Assembly: GCA_963709555.1 (NCBI GenBank)
Contig: CAVPWR010000008.1
Span: 434,001-498,000, forward strand
Length of the DNA: 64,000 bases
Direction of reading: 5' to 3'
DNA from: Sulfurisoma sp963709555
GTDB taxonomy: Bacteria > Pseudomonadota > Gammaproteobacteria > Burkholderiales > Rhodocyclaceae
Shown: positions 9,313 through 18,430 of the stretch, piece by piece
How the letters are laid out: each line of letters starts with the position of its first letter
Numbering within the stretch: the stretch's first letter is position 1
Notes under the pieces: generated by a model
Database searches by the model: none
The model's input: the letters and a program-made list of their open reading frames with translations, nothing else
What the model was told of the DNA's origin: nothing
Made by a program: the position numbers and the translations under genes

Positions 9313-9617
9313 TGCTTTCTTTGTCTCACTACCTGATCCTCGGCGCGATCCTCTTCGCCATCGGCATCGTCGGCGTCTTCCTCAACCGCAAGAACCTGAT
9401 CGTGCTGCTGATGGCGATCGAACTGATCCTGCTTGCGGTGAACATGAATTTCGTGGCGTTCTCCTATTACCTCAACGATGCCGCCGGCCAGATCTTCGTC
9501 TTCTTCATACTGACGGTGGCAGCCGCCGAGTCAGCTATCGGCCTGGCGATCCTGGTCGTGCTGTTCCGCAACCTCTCGACCATCCATGTCGATGACCTCG
9601 ACCAACTGAAGGGCTAA
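9312..9617 (+). CDS. nuoK: NADH-quinone oxidoreductase subunit K
   Basis: Small three-helix membrane subunit (101 aa, standard length), homologous to MrpC of Na+/H+ antiporters. Conserved membrane-embedded glutamates are visible in MAIELILLAVN and AAAESAIGLAI, which take part in proton transfer. Confidence 0.97.
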   Translation: MLSLSHYLILGAILFAIGIVGVFLNRKNLIVLLMAIELILLAVNMNFVAFSYYLNDAAGQIFVFFILTVAAAESAIGLAILVVLFRNLSTIHVDDLDQLKG

Positions 9618-9621
9618 GTTG

Positions 9622-11643
9622 ATGAAAGCGCTCTACCTCATCATCCCCTTCGCGCCGCTGATCGGGGCCATCGTCGCCGGTTTCTTCGGCCGCGCCATCG
9701 GCCGCGCCGGCGCGCACTGGGTGACCAGTCTCGGCGTCGCCATTTCCTTCTTCTGCTCGGTGCTGGTGTTCCGGGACGTGATGGCCGGCAATACTTTCAA
9801 CGGTACGCTGTATAGCTGGCTCGAGTCCGGTGGCCTCAAGTTCGAGATAGGCTTCCTCATCGACAAACTGACCGCGATCATGATGATCGTCGTCACCTTT
9901 GTCTCGCTGATGGTGCACGTCTATACCATCGGCTACATGGCACATGATGAGGAAAACTGGCCGGTCGACAGCCTGGCACGCACCCACAGCTACCAGCGTT
10001 TCTTCAGCTACATCTCGCTGTTCACCTTCTCGATGCTGATGCTGGTGATGAGCAACAACTTCGTCCAGCTCTTCTTCGGCTGGGAAGCGGTGGGTCTGGT
10101 GTCCTACCTGCTGATCGGATTCTGGAGCAACCGTCCCACGGCGATCTACGCCAACCTCAAGGCCTTCCTGGTCAACCGCGTCGGCGACTTCGGCTTCCTC
10201 ATCGGCATCGGCCTCATCGCCGCCTACGCCGGCTCTCTCGACTACGTCGAAGTGTTCGCCAAGGGCAAGACGCTGGCCGCGACCACCGTCGAACTGATTC
10301 CCGGCAGCACCTGGGCGCTGATCTCGGTGATCTGCATCGGGTTGTTCATCGGCGCCATGGGCAAGTCGGCGCAGTTCCCGCTGCATGTCTGGCTGCCCGA
10401 TTCGATGGAAGGCCCGACCCCGATCTCCGCGCTGATCCACGCCGCCACCATGGTGACCGCCGGCATCTTCATGGTCTCGCGCATGTCGCCGTTGTTCGAA
10501 CTGTCCGAGGCCGCGCTGTCCTTCGTCATCGTCATCGGCGCCATCACCGCGCTGTTCATGGCGCTGATCGCCATCGTCCAAACCGACATCAAACGTGTCG
10601 TTGCCTACTCGACCCTGTCGCAACTGGGTTACATGACCGTGGCGCTGGGTGCCTCGGCCTACTCGGTGGCGATCTTCCATCTGATGACCCACGCTTTCTT
10701 CAAGGCCGTGCTTTTCCTCGGCGCCGGCTCGGTCATCATCGCCATGCACCACGAGCAGGATATGCGGCGCATGGGCGGCCTGCGCAAGTACATGCCGATC
10801 ACCTACCTGACGGTGCTGATTGGCGCCATCGCCAACGCCGGCCTGCCGCCGTTCGCCGGCTTCTTCTCCAAGGACTCGATCATCGAGGCGGTACACCTGT
10901 CGCAGATTCCCGGTGCCGGCTTCGCCTACGCCGCACTGCTTGCCGGCGTCTTCATCGGCGGCCTCTATTCCTTCCGCCTGGTGTTTTTTGCCTTCCACGG
11001 CGAGGAGCGCTTCCGCCATGCCGGAGCTCACCATGGCGATCATGGCGATCATGGACATGGTCATCACGTTGAACCGCACGAGTCGCCCAAGGTCGTCACC
11101 GTGCCGCTGATCCTGCTGGCGATTCCCTCCATCGCGGCCGGCTGGTTCATCGGACCGATGCTGTTCGGCGGCTTCTTCGGCGACGCCATCGTCATCGCTC
11201 CCGAGCACGGCGCGCTGGCGCACATGAAGGAAAGCTTCCATGGCGTCTTCGCCATGATGACCCACGCCCTCGGCACGTTGCCGTTCTGGCTTGCCGTTTC
11301 CGGTGCAGGGACGGCCTGGTACCTCTACATCAAGCGCCCGGACCTGCCGGCGGTGATCAAGGCAAGGCTGGCGCCCTTCGCCTGGGTGCTGGAGAAGAAA
11401 TACGGCTTCGACGACTTCAACGACTGGTTCTTCGCCGGCGGTTCGCGCCTGCTCGGCCGCGGCCTGTGGAAGGGCGGCGACCAGGTGCTGATCGACGGCA
11501 TCGCGGTAAACGGCTCGGCGCGGCTGGTCGGACGCTTCGCCTTTGTGGTGCGGCGGCTGCAATCCGGCTACCTCTACCAGTACGCCTTCTCGATGATCAT
11601 TGGCGTCTTCGTGTTGCTGACGCTTTGGCTGAATCGCACTTGA
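9622..11643 (+). CDS. nuoL: NADH-quinone oxidoreductase subunit L
   Basis: Largest antiporter-like proton-pumping subunit (673 aa) with the long C-terminal lateral helix. Conserved features include GWEAVGLVSYLLIGFW, the HAATMVTAGIFMVSR segment and the discontinuous-helix regions. The ATG at 9622 is preferred over an in-frame TTG one codon earlier. Around residues 465-490 there is a His-rich loop made of repeated HGD/HGH units, encoded by short tandem repeats near 11031-11070; other betaproteobacterial NuoL proteins also vary here (recollection). Confidence 0.97.
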   Translation: MKALYLIIPFAPLIGAIVAGFFGRAIGRAGAHWVTSLGVAISFFCSVLVFRDVMAGNTFNGTLYSWLESGGLKFEIGFLIDKLTAIMMIVVTFVSLMVHVYTIGYMAHDEENWPVDSLARTHSYQRFFSYISLFTFSMLMLVMSNNFVQLFFGWEAVGLVSYLLIGFWSNRPTAIYANLKAFLVNRVGDFGFLIGIGLIAAYAGSLDYVEVFAKGKTLAATTVELIPGSTWALISVICIGLFIGAMGKSAQFPLHVWLPDSMEGPTPISALIHAATMVTAGIFMVSRMSPLFELSEAALSFVIVIGAITALFMALIAIVQTDIKRVVAYSTLSQLGYMTVALGASAYSVAIFHLMTHAFFKAVLFLGAGSVIIAMHHEQDMRRMGGLRKYMPITYLTVLIGAIANAGLPPFAGFFSKDSIIEAVHLSQIPGAGFAYAALLAGVFIGGLYSFRLVFFAFHGEERFRHAGAHHGDHGDHGHGHHVEPHESPKVVTVPLILLAIPSIAAGWFIGPMLFGGFFGDAIVIAPEHGALAHMKESFHGVFAMMTHALGTLPFWLAVSGAGTAWYLYIKRPDLPAVIKARLAPFAWVLEKKYGFDDFNDWFFAGGSRLLGRGLWKGGDQVLIDGIAVNGSARLVGRFAFVVRRLQSGYLYQYAFSMIIGVFVLLTLWLNRT

Positions 11644-11668
11644 TCGACGCCAGGAAGAAAACAGACAG

Positions 11669-13144
11669 ATGAGTTCCAACCTGCTGAGCCTTGCAATCTG
11701 GCTGCCCATCCTCGGCGCCTTCGCTGTTCTCGCGGTGGGTTCCGAGCGTCGCGATGTCATGCGCTGGCTGGCGCTGGCCGTGGCCGTGGTGAGCTTCCTC
11801 GTCACCATCCCGCTTTATGTCGGCTTCAACGTCAAAGAGGCCGGCATGCAGTTCGTCGAACTGGCACCGTGGATTCCGGATTTCAGGATCAACTATTTCC
11901 TCGGCGTGGACGGCATTTCGGTGCTGTTCATCCTGCTCAACAGCTTCATCACCTTGCTGGTGGTGCTTGCCGGGTGGACGGTGATCGAGGAAAAGCAGGC
12001 CCAGTACATGGGTGCCTTCCTCATCATGTCAGGCCTGATGAACGGCATCTTCGCCGCGCTCGACGCCGTGTTGTTCTACGTATTCTTCGAGGCTTCGTTG
12101 ATCCCGATGTACCTCATCATCGGCATCTGGGGCGGACCCAACCGCGTCTATGCGGCGTTCAAGTTCTTCCTCTACACGTTGCTTGGCTCGCTGCTGATGT
12201 TGATCGCGCTGATCTACATGTTCCTGGCGTCGGGCGGCAGCTTCAACCTGCTCGACTGGCACCAGGCGCGCCTCGAACTGACGCCCCAGATCCTGCTTTT
12301 TATCGCCTTCCTCGTCGCCTTCGCCGTCAAGGTGCCGATGTGGCCGGTGCATACCTGGCTGCCCGACGCCCACGTCGAGGCTCCGACCGGCGGCTCGGTG
12401 GTGCTGGCGGCAATCATGCTCAAGCTCGGCGCCTACGGCTTCCTTCGATTCTCGCTGCCCATCGCGCCCGACGCCAGCCATTATCTGGCGCCGCTGATGA
12501 TCGCGCTGTCGCTGATCGCCGTGATCTACATCGGCTTCGTCGCCCTGGTGCAGACGGACATGAAGAAACTAGTGGCGTACTCATCGATCTCGCACATGGG
12601 CTTCGTCACTCTGGGCTTTTTCATCTTCAACCAGATCGGTGTCGAGGGCGCTCTGGTGCAGATGATCTCCCACGGTTTCATCTCCGGCGCGATGTTCCTC
12701 TGCATCGGCGTCATGTACGACCGCATGCACTCGCGCAATATTGCCGACTACGGCGGCGTGGTGCACACCATGCCCAAGTTTGCCGCCCTGTTCCTCTTCT
12801 TCGCCATGGCCAACTCGGGCCTGCCTGCCACTTCAGGCTTCGTCGGTGAGTTCATGGTGATCCTCGGTGCCATCAAGTTCAACTTCTGGGTCGGTTTCGC
12901 CGCTGCCACCACCTTGATCCTCGGCGCGGCCTACACCCTGTGGATGTACAAGCGCGTCGCCTTCGGTGCCATCGCCAACGACCATGTGCGAGAACTCACC
13001 GACATCAACGGCCGTGAGTTCCTGGTGCTTGGCCTGCTGGCGCTGGCCGTGCTGGCCATGGGCATCTATCCTTTCCCCTTCACCGATGTCATGCACGCCT
13101 CGGTGGACAATCTGCTCAAGCACGTCGCGGTGAGCAAGCTCTAA
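11669..13144 (+). CDS. nuoM: NADH-quinone oxidoreductase subunit M
   Basis: Antiporter-like proton-pumping membrane subunit (491 aa, about 14 helices). Typical motifs are FFEASLIPMYLIIGIWGG with the key glutamate, VKVPMWPVHTWLPDAHVEAPTGGSV, and LVAYSSISHMGFV. Lies 25 bases after nuoL and 15 before nuoN. Confidence 0.97.
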   Translation: MSSNLLSLAIWLPILGAFAVLAVGSERRDVMRWLALAVAVVSFLVTIPLYVGFNVKEAGMQFVELAPWIPDFRINYFLGVDGISVLFILLNSFITLLVVLAGWTVIEEKQAQYMGAFLIMSGLMNGIFAALDAVLFYVFFEASLIPMYLIIGIWGGPNRVYAAFKFFLYTLLGSLLMLIALIYMFLASGGSFNLLDWHQARLELTPQILLFIAFLVAFAVKVPMWPVHTWLPDAHVEAPTGGSVVLAAIMLKLGAYGFLRFSLPIAPDASHYLAPLMIALSLIAVIYIGFVALVQTDMKKLVAYSSISHMGFVTLGFFIFNQIGVEGALVQMISHGFISGAMFLCIGVMYDRMHSRNIADYGGVVHTMPKFAALFLFFAMANSGLPATSGFVGEFMVILGAIKFNFWVGFAAATTLILGAAYTLWMYKRVAFGAIANDHVRELTDINGREFLVLGLLALAVLAMGIYPFPFTDVMHASVDNLLKHVAVSKL

Positions 13145-13159
13145 GGCGCACGAAAAAAG

Positions 13160-14635
13160 ATGCTCCAGAACTTCGTCGTCCCCGATCTCTATCCTGCCGC
13201 GCCGGAACTGTTCCTGGCGCTGATGATTTGCGTCATCCTGCTGGTCGACCTGTTCCTCGGCCAGGCGCAGCGCTGGATCACCTCGATGCTGACCATGGTC
13301 ACGCTGATCGTCTGTGCCGCGATCACCTACAACACCATGGATGGGCAGTCGGTGCTGACTTTCAGCGACATGTTCATCGACGACCTGCTGGCGGACTTCC
13401 TCAAGCTGATGCTTTATTTCTCGGTGATCGTCGTGCTGGTTTACAGCCGCGACTACCTGGCGGCACGCGACCTCGATCGCGGCGAGTTCTACGTGCTGCT
13501 GCTGTGCGCCACGCTGGGCATGATGGTCATGATCTCGGCGGCTCATTTGCTGTCGGTGTATATCGGCCTTGAATTGCTGTCGCTGTCGCTCTATGCCCTG
13601 GTCGCGATCGACCGCGACTCGGCCCGTTCAACCGAAGCGGCGATGAAATACTTCATCCTCGGCGCGCTGGCTTCGGGCCTGCTGCTCTACGGCATGTCCA
13701 TGGTCTACGGTGCCACCGGCTCACTGCAGATCGGTGCCATCGCCCAGTCCATCGTCGCCGGCACCGCCAACAAGACCGTGCTGGTGTTCGGACTGGTCTT
13801 CCTGGTCTCCGGCATCGCCTTCAAGCTCGGCGCGGTGCCCTTCCATATGTGGATCCCCGACGTCTATCATGGCGCGCCCACCGCGATCACCCTGTTCATC
13901 GGCTCCGCGCCCAAGCTGGCGGCCTTTGCCATGACCCTGCGCCTGCTGGTCTATGGCCTGTTCCCGTTGGCCCATCACTGGCAGATCATGCTGATGATCA
14001 TGGCGGTGCTGTCGATCGGTCTCGGCAACCTTGCCGCCATCGCCCAGACCAACATCAAGCGCATGCTGGCCTATTCGGCGATCTCGCACATGGGCTTCAT
14101 GCTGCTGGCGCTGATGAGCGGCATCGTCGGCGGCGATCCCAGCTACATGATCCCGGCCTACAGTGCGGCGATGTATTACGTCGTTGCCTACGTGCTGATG
14201 TCGCTGGGATCCTTCGGCATGGTGCTGCTGCTGTCGCGCGCCGGCTACGAGGCCGAGAACCTCGAGGATTTCAAGGGCCTCAACCGGCGCAGCCCGTGGT
14301 TCGCCGCGGTGATGATGGTGCTGATGTTCTCCATGGCCGGCATCCCCTTCTTCATCGGCTTTTTCGCCAAGTTCTCGGTGCTGCTGATGGCGGTCAATGC
14401 CGGCTACATCGTCGTCGCCGTGATCGCCGTGATGTTCTCGCTGGTCGGCGCCTTCTACTACCTGCGCGTGGTCAAGCTGATGTACTTCGATGCGCCCACC
14501 GATGCCGCGCCGATCAGCGCCAGCCTCGACATGCGCATCCTGCTTTCGGCCAACGGCGTCGCCGTCGCGCTCTTCGGCCTCTTCCCGCAGGCCATCATGT
14601 CCCTGTGTACCTACGCCCTCGTGCGCTCCATGTGA
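13160..14635 (+). CDS. nuoN: NADH-quinone oxidoreductase subunit N
   Basis: Third antiporter-like membrane subunit (491 aa). Typical text includes YIGLELLSLSLYALVA, AFKLGAVPFHMWIPDVYHGAP and MLAYSAISHMGFMLLAL. It is the last nuo gene; a Nudix gene follows after only 10 bases, so co-transcription is likely. Confidence 0.97.
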   Translation: MLQNFVVPDLYPAAPELFLALMICVILLVDLFLGQAQRWITSMLTMVTLIVCAAITYNTMDGQSVLTFSDMFIDDLLADFLKLMLYFSVIVVLVYSRDYLAARDLDRGEFYVLLLCATLGMMVMISAAHLLSVYIGLELLSLSLYALVAIDRDSARSTEAAMKYFILGALASGLLLYGMSMVYGATGSLQIGAIAQSIVAGTANKTVLVFGLVFLVSGIAFKLGAVPFHMWIPDVYHGAPTAITLFIGSAPKLAAFAMTLRLLVYGLFPLAHHWQIMLMIMAVLSIGLGNLAAIAQTNIKRMLAYSAISHMGFMLLALMSGIVGGDPSYMIPAYSAAMYYVVAYVLMSLGSFGMVLLLSRAGYEAENLEDFKGLNRRSPWFAAVMMVLMFSMAGIPFFIGFFAKFSVLLMAVNAGYIVVAVIAVMFSLVGAFYYLRVVKLMYFDAPTDAAPISASLDMRILLSANGVAVALFGLFPQAIMSLCTYALVRSM

Positions 14636-14645
14636 CGGAAGCCCC

Positions 14646-15207
14646 GTGGACGAACACCTGAGCGAAGAGACCCTCGCCAGCGAAGAGGTATTCAAGGGCA
14701 AGCTGCTGCACATCCGTTCCGACCGCGTGCGCCTGCCCAACGGCGGCGAGAGCATCCGCGAAGTGGTGATGCATCCGGGCGCGGTGATGGTGATCGCCGC
14801 GCTCGAAAACGGCAAGCTGCTGTTCGAGCGCCAGTATCGGCATCCACTGCGCCGGGTTTTCCTCGAACTGCCCGCCGGCAAGATCGACGCTGGCGAGCAC
14901 ATCCTCGACACCGCGCGGCGCGAACTGCGCGAGGAAACCGGTTACAAGGCCAAAACCTGGCGCCACCTCGCCACCATGCACCCGTGTATCGGCTATTCCG
15001 ACGAGCGCATCGAAATCTTCCTTGCCCACGGCCTGTCCTACGTCGGCCATGAGCGCGACCACGAGGAATTCCTGGAGGTGATCGAGCTGTCGCTGGCGGA
15101 CGCGCTGGCGGCAATACGCGACGGCGAAATCACCGACGGCAAGACCATCACCGGCCTGCTCTGGGCCGAAAAAAATCTTCTCCAATGCCTGGCAGCTTCC
15201 GGCCTGA
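14646..15207 (+). CDS. Nudix hydrolase, ADP-ribose pyrophosphatase type (one frameshift near the 3' end)
   Basis: Predicted to hydrolyse ADP-ribose or a similar nucleoside diphosphate derivative. The complete Nudix box is visible around residues 78-100: G-x5-E-x7-REL-REE-TGY. Start is GTG, 10 bases after nuoN. As written the frame runs on to 15377, over 100 bases into the next gene, which is abnormal. Removing one A from the run of seven A near 15169-15175 gives the usual ending (LLWAEKIF...) and a TGA at 15205-15207, a 186-aa protein of normal family length. The extra base may be a sequencing error. Confidence 0.85.
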
Positions 15208-15261
15208 ACCACGCACCGTTCCGATTCCGGCTACCATGGCAGGCACGAACAGGAGACAGGC

Positions 15262-16485
15262 ATGAGCACGGCGCCACGGCTGGCCGAGGGCAACGAACTC
15301 GACGCCAGCGGCAACTACCATCTCGAAGCCCTGCACATCATTTCCGAGGTCTCGGCCAGCCTTGCCGACGAGGATGATGTCGAGGAACTGCTCGGCCGCT
15401 TTCTCGGCACCATGATCCGGCTGGCCAACGCCAGCGCCGGCGCGGTGCGGGTGCTGACCTCGGATGGCCGCCACCTGCGGCTGGTCGCCGCCCGCGGGCT
15501 GCCCCACGACGTGGTCGAGCACGAGCGCCTGGTTCCGGTTGACTGCGGCCATTGCGGTAGTGCCGTACGTGACAACCGCTCGCGCTATGAAATCGACTTG
15601 GCGTTCTGCGCGGAGCGTACCCACCACCCGTATTTCGGCCGCGAATGTCAGGCCATGGTGGTAGTGCCGCTGCAAAACCAGGGCCGCCTGCTCGGTACTT
15701 ACAACCTGTTCCTGCCCGATCGCTTCGAGTTGCCGGAGGAAGTCGCACTGCTGTTCCGCTCCATCGGCGAACACCTCGGCATGGCGCTAGAGAATGCGCG
15801 GCTGAAACGCGAGAACCTGCGCATCACCCTGATGAACGAGCGGCAGATGATGGCCGCCGAGGTGCATGATTCGCTGGCGCAGACGCTGGCCTACATGAAG
15901 ATGCGCATCGCCCTGTTGCAGGATGCGCTGACCGACGCCGAACAGGACAAGGCCAATAAGTATGCCGGCGACCTGAGCCAGGCGCTCGACGAGGCCTATA
16001 GCCAGCTGCGCGAGTTGCTGTCACAGTTCCGCAACCGCATGGATCCGATGGGTCTGGTGCAGGCCGTCGCCGGCCTCGTCGCCAACTTTCGCGACCGCAA
16101 CGGCATCGACCTCGACTACCAGAACCGCGTCGCCGATTTTCGACTGTCGGTGGACCAGGAAGCCCAGGTGTTCTTCATCATCCAGGAAGCCCTGGCCAAC
16201 GTCGCCCGCCATTCGGGAGCGACACGGGCGCGGCTGGCATTCGAAGGTGCCGGCGACTACTATGTCGCCACCATCGAGGACAATGGGCGCGGCGGCCAGG
16301 GTTTCTTCGCCATCGCCAACCGCACCAGCGGCTTCGAGGAACATCCCAAGCTGCGCGACCATTTCGGTCTCAATATCATGCGCGAGCGCGCGCGCAAGAT
16401 CGGCGGCCGTATCGATGTCGCCAACCTGCCTGCGGGCGGATTCCGCGTACGCCTGACCTTCCCGGTGCTCGCCGGCCGAGCCTGA
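15262..16485 (+). CDS. soluble NarX-like sensor histidine kinase with GAF domain
   Basis: 407 aa, no membrane segment, so a cytoplasmic sensor. Residues about 25-180 form a GAF domain containing four cysteines (Cys95, Cys98 in DCGHCG, Cys116, Cys129) that could hold a metal or iron-sulfur centre or act in redox sensing (inference; NarX proteins also carry a cysteine cluster). A HisKA_3 dimerisation region follows, with phospho-accepting His202 in EVHDSLAQTLAYMK, then a HATPase domain (QEALANVARHSGA, DNGRGG, LNIMRERA). It overlaps the response regulator gene by one base (TGATG), so the two form a pair. Confidence 0.88.
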   Translation: MSTAPRLAEGNELDASGNYHLEALHIISEVSASLADEDDVEELLGRFLGTMIRLANASAGAVRVLTSDGRHLRLVAARGLPHDVVEHERLVPVDCGHCGSAVRDNRSRYEIDLAFCAERTHHPYFGRECQAMVVVPLQNQGRLLGTYNLFLPDRFELPEEVALLFRSIGEHLGMALENARLKRENLRITLMNERQMMAAEVHDSLAQTLAYMKMRIALLQDALTDAEQDKANKYAGDLSQALDEAYSQLRELLSQFRNRMDPMGLVQAVAGLVANFRDRNGIDLDYQNRVADFRLSVDQEAQVFFIIQEALANVARHSGATRARLAFEGAGDYYVATIEDNGRGGQGFFAIANRTSGFEEHPKLRDHFGLNIMRERARKIGGRIDVANLPAGGFRVRLTFPVLAGRA

Positions 16486-17168
16486 TGCCCATGAGCGATA
16501 GCAAACAAGTCTCCGTCCTCCTCGTCGACGACCATACCCTGTTCCGCAAGGGGCTGGCCGAGCTGCTCGAGCAACGCGGCGACATTAGGGTCGCTGGCAT
16601 CGCCGGCAATGCCGATGATGCCATGCGCCTGTTCGCCGACACCCGGCCGGACGTGGTCATTACCGATCTCAACATGCCGCCGCACGGGGGCTTGGCGCTG
16701 TTGCGGCAAATCCGTGCCGAGGGCTGGCCGGGGCCGGTGCTGGTCCTGACGGTGTCCGATGCCGAGGAGGACCTCGCCGGCGCGCTGCGTGCAGGGGCAC
16801 AGGGTTACCTGCTCAAGGACATGGAGCCGGACGATGTCGTCGATGCCGTGCAGCGTGCGGTGCGCGGCGAAACCGTGGTGGCACCGGCGATGACGCTCAA
16901 GCTGGTGCACCTGCTGCAGGGCGGCGGTGCGGCGACGGTCGACAAGGCCGATGCGCTGAAGCAGCTCACTACCCGCGAGTGCGAGATTCTCGACTACCTG
17001 GCCCAGGGGCTCTCCAACAAGGGGATTGCGCGCATACTCGACATCAGCCATGACACCGTCAAGTTGCACGTACGGCATATCCTGTCCAAGCTCAACCTCA
17101 CTTCACGCGTCGAGGCGGCGGTATTCGCCATCGAGCACAAAACGGCACGGGCCACCAGGAAGCAGTAG
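16485..17168 (+). CDS. NarL/FixJ-family response regulator
   Basis: 227 aa. Receiver domain in residues 8-125 with the acidic pocket Asp15/Asp16, phospho-acceptor Asp61 (VVITDLNMPP), Thr88 and Lys110, followed by a LuxR-type helix-turn-helix (about 160-220; LTTRECEILDYLAQGLSNKGIA). It is the partner of the preceding kinase. Targets cannot be read from the sequence; the flanking nuo and dsr operons are obvious candidates (inference). A second ATG two codons downstream (16491) is an alternative start. Confidence 0.9.
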   Translation: MPMSDSKQVSVLLVDDHTLFRKGLAELLEQRGDIRVAGIAGNADDAMRLFADTRPDVVITDLNMPPHGGLALLRQIRAEGWPGPVLVLTVSDAEEDLAGALRAGAQGYLLKDMEPDDVVDAVQRAVRGETVVAPAMTLKLVHLLQGGGAATVDKADALKQLTTRECEILDYLAQGLSNKGIARILDISHDTVKLHVRHILSKLNLTSRVEAAVFAIEHKTARATRKQ

Positions 17169-17184
17169 AAAGTCGGCGCTGGCG
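17169..17184 (+). repeat. 16-base motif AAAGTCGGCGCTGGCG, copy 2 (after response regulator)
   Basis: Exact copy starting right after the TAG stop of the response regulator gene. It continues with GGACGC, an extension shared with the copies at 38364 and 50961. Confidence 0.8.
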
Positions 17185-17257
17185 GGACGCCGCTCCATGG
17201 CTTCCAATCCAGCGGTTCCCGCCTCGGCGCAGGGACCCTAAGGATGGAAGGCGAAAA

Positions 17258-18028
17258 TCAGCTCGGCTTGAACCAGACCAGCTTCGGGTGCAGCTTGACC
17301 ACCTCGCCGACCATGATCAGCGTCGGGGCCTTGAGTTGTGCCTTCACCGCCAGGTCCGGTAGCGTCGCCAGGGTGCCGGTGACGACGCGGTGATTTCGCG
17401 TCGTGCCCTGCTGAATGATCGCGGCGGGCCAGTCCGACGGCAGGCCATGCTTGATGAACTGCTCGCACAGATAGGGCAGGCCGTGCAGGCCCATGTAGAC
17501 CACCACCGTCTGGCGCCGCCGTGCCAGGCCTTCCCAGTCGAGGTTCATGGTGCCGTCCTTGAGATGGCCGGTCACGAACACGCAAGCCTGGGCATAGTCG
17601 CGGTGGGTCAGGGGGATGCCGGCGTAGGCGGCAACGCCGGCGGCGGCGGTGATGCCGGGAACCACCTCGAAGGGGACGCCGTGGGCGAACAATGTTTCCA
17701 CCTCCTCGCCACCACGGCCGAAAGTGTACGGGTCGCCGCCCTTGAGCCGCAACACGCTCTTGCCTGACTGTGCCAGCTTGACCAGCAGCAGGTTGAGGTC
17801 GTCCTGCGGCACGGAGTGGTGACCACGTTCCTTGCCGGCATAGATGCGCTCGGCATCGGGGCGCGCCAGTTCGATGATGTCAGGTGCGACGAGATTGTCA
17901 TACACCAGCACATCGACCTCGCCGATGAGGCGGGCGGCACGTTGCGTCAGCAACTCGGGGTCGCCAGGGCCGGCGCCGACCAGGTAGACGGTGCCGGGTT
18001 GAGCGGGAGGGCGGGGCGTATAGCTCAT
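17258..18028 (-). CDS. cobA: uroporphyrinogen-III C-methyltransferase
   Basis: SAM-dependent methylation of uroporphyrinogen III to precorrin-2, the first step towards sirohaem (and cobalamin). 256 aa, single-domain SUMT type without the CysG siroheme-synthase part. Family motifs are visible: VGAGPGDPELLT, the glycine-rich LRLKGGDPYTFGRGGEE, and PGITAAAGVAAYAGIPLTHRD. It is the last gene of the dsr operon, six bases after dsrR, and presumably supports the high sirohaem demand of DsrAB. Confidence 0.93.
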   Translation of the reverse strand: MSYTPRPPAQPGTVYLVGAGPGDPELLTQRAARLIGEVDVLVYDNLVAPDIIELARPDAERIYAGKERGHHSVPQDDLNLLLVKLAQSGKSVLRLKGGDPYTFGRGGEEVETLFAHGVPFEVVPGITAAAGVAAYAGIPLTHRDYAQACVFVTGHLKDGTMNLDWEGLARRRQTVVVYMGLHGLPYLCEQFIKHGLPSDWPAAIIQQGTTRNHRVVTGTLATLPDLAVKAQLKAPTLIMVGEVVKLHPKLVWFKPS

Positions 18029-18034
18029 CGGGTG

Positions 18035-18430
18035 TCAGGCGCAGCCGCCGCCGGCGCTGCCGCATGAGCCGCAGCCGCCTCCGCGGTTGCCACTGCCACT
18101 GCCACTGCCGCAGCCGCCGGCCATGGGGGCCGGCTCGTTGGGGTTGAAGAAGACAAACTGGAATTCGCCCGGGTTGAGCTCGACGAAGTCGAGCATGGCG
18201 CCGGCGAGCAGTTCGTGGCTGTGCGGAGCGATCAGCACGGTGACGCCAGAGCTCTCGACCTTGACGTCGTTTTCGCGCTCCTCGTCGAAACCCATGCCGT
18301 AGGCAAGCTCGCCATCCTCGTCGATCTTGGCCGCGATGCGCAGACCCAAGGAAGTGTCTTCACCAGGCTCCTGCTGGCTCTCGGCGGCGCGGCGGATCTG
18401 CTCGGCAGCGGTTTCGGTTATTTTGAACAT
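18035..18430 (-). CDS. dsrR: DsrR, A-type iron-sulfur carrier-like protein with Cys/Gly-rich tail
   Basis: 131 aa. Residues 1-105 resemble the IscA/HesB-type fold (FKITETAAEQIRRAA, GVTVLIAPHSHELLAGAMLDFV). DsrR of purple sulfur bacteria has this fold but lacks the three cluster cysteines and affects dsr gene expression (established knowledge). Here too the usual cysteines are absent from the fold, but a tail from about residue 105 consists of Gly, Ser and five Cys (GGCGSGSGSG...GGGCGSCGS), in part encoded by a repeated 6-base unit near 18089-18107. It overlaps dsrN by 13 bases. Confidence 0.85.
   Translation of the reverse strand: MFKITETAAEQIRRAAESQQEPGEDTSLGLRIAAKIDEDGELAYGMGFDEERENDVKVESSGVTVLIAPHSHELLAGAMLDFVELNPGEFQFVFFNPNEPAPMAGGCGSGSGSGNRGGGCGSCGSAGGGCA

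Noticed and set aside
9535..11808. Long antisense open frame (757 codons) opposite nuoL
   Set aside because: Antisense shadow caused by high GC at third positions of nuoL; composition is extremely His/Asp/Arg-rich without any domain. The same applies to other long frames opposite nuoG, dsrK, nrdJ and others.
18089..18107. Tandem ACTGCC repeats as a regulatory or slippage element
   Set aside because: They encode the Gly-Ser tail of DsrR; slippage is possible but there is no evidence of regulation.
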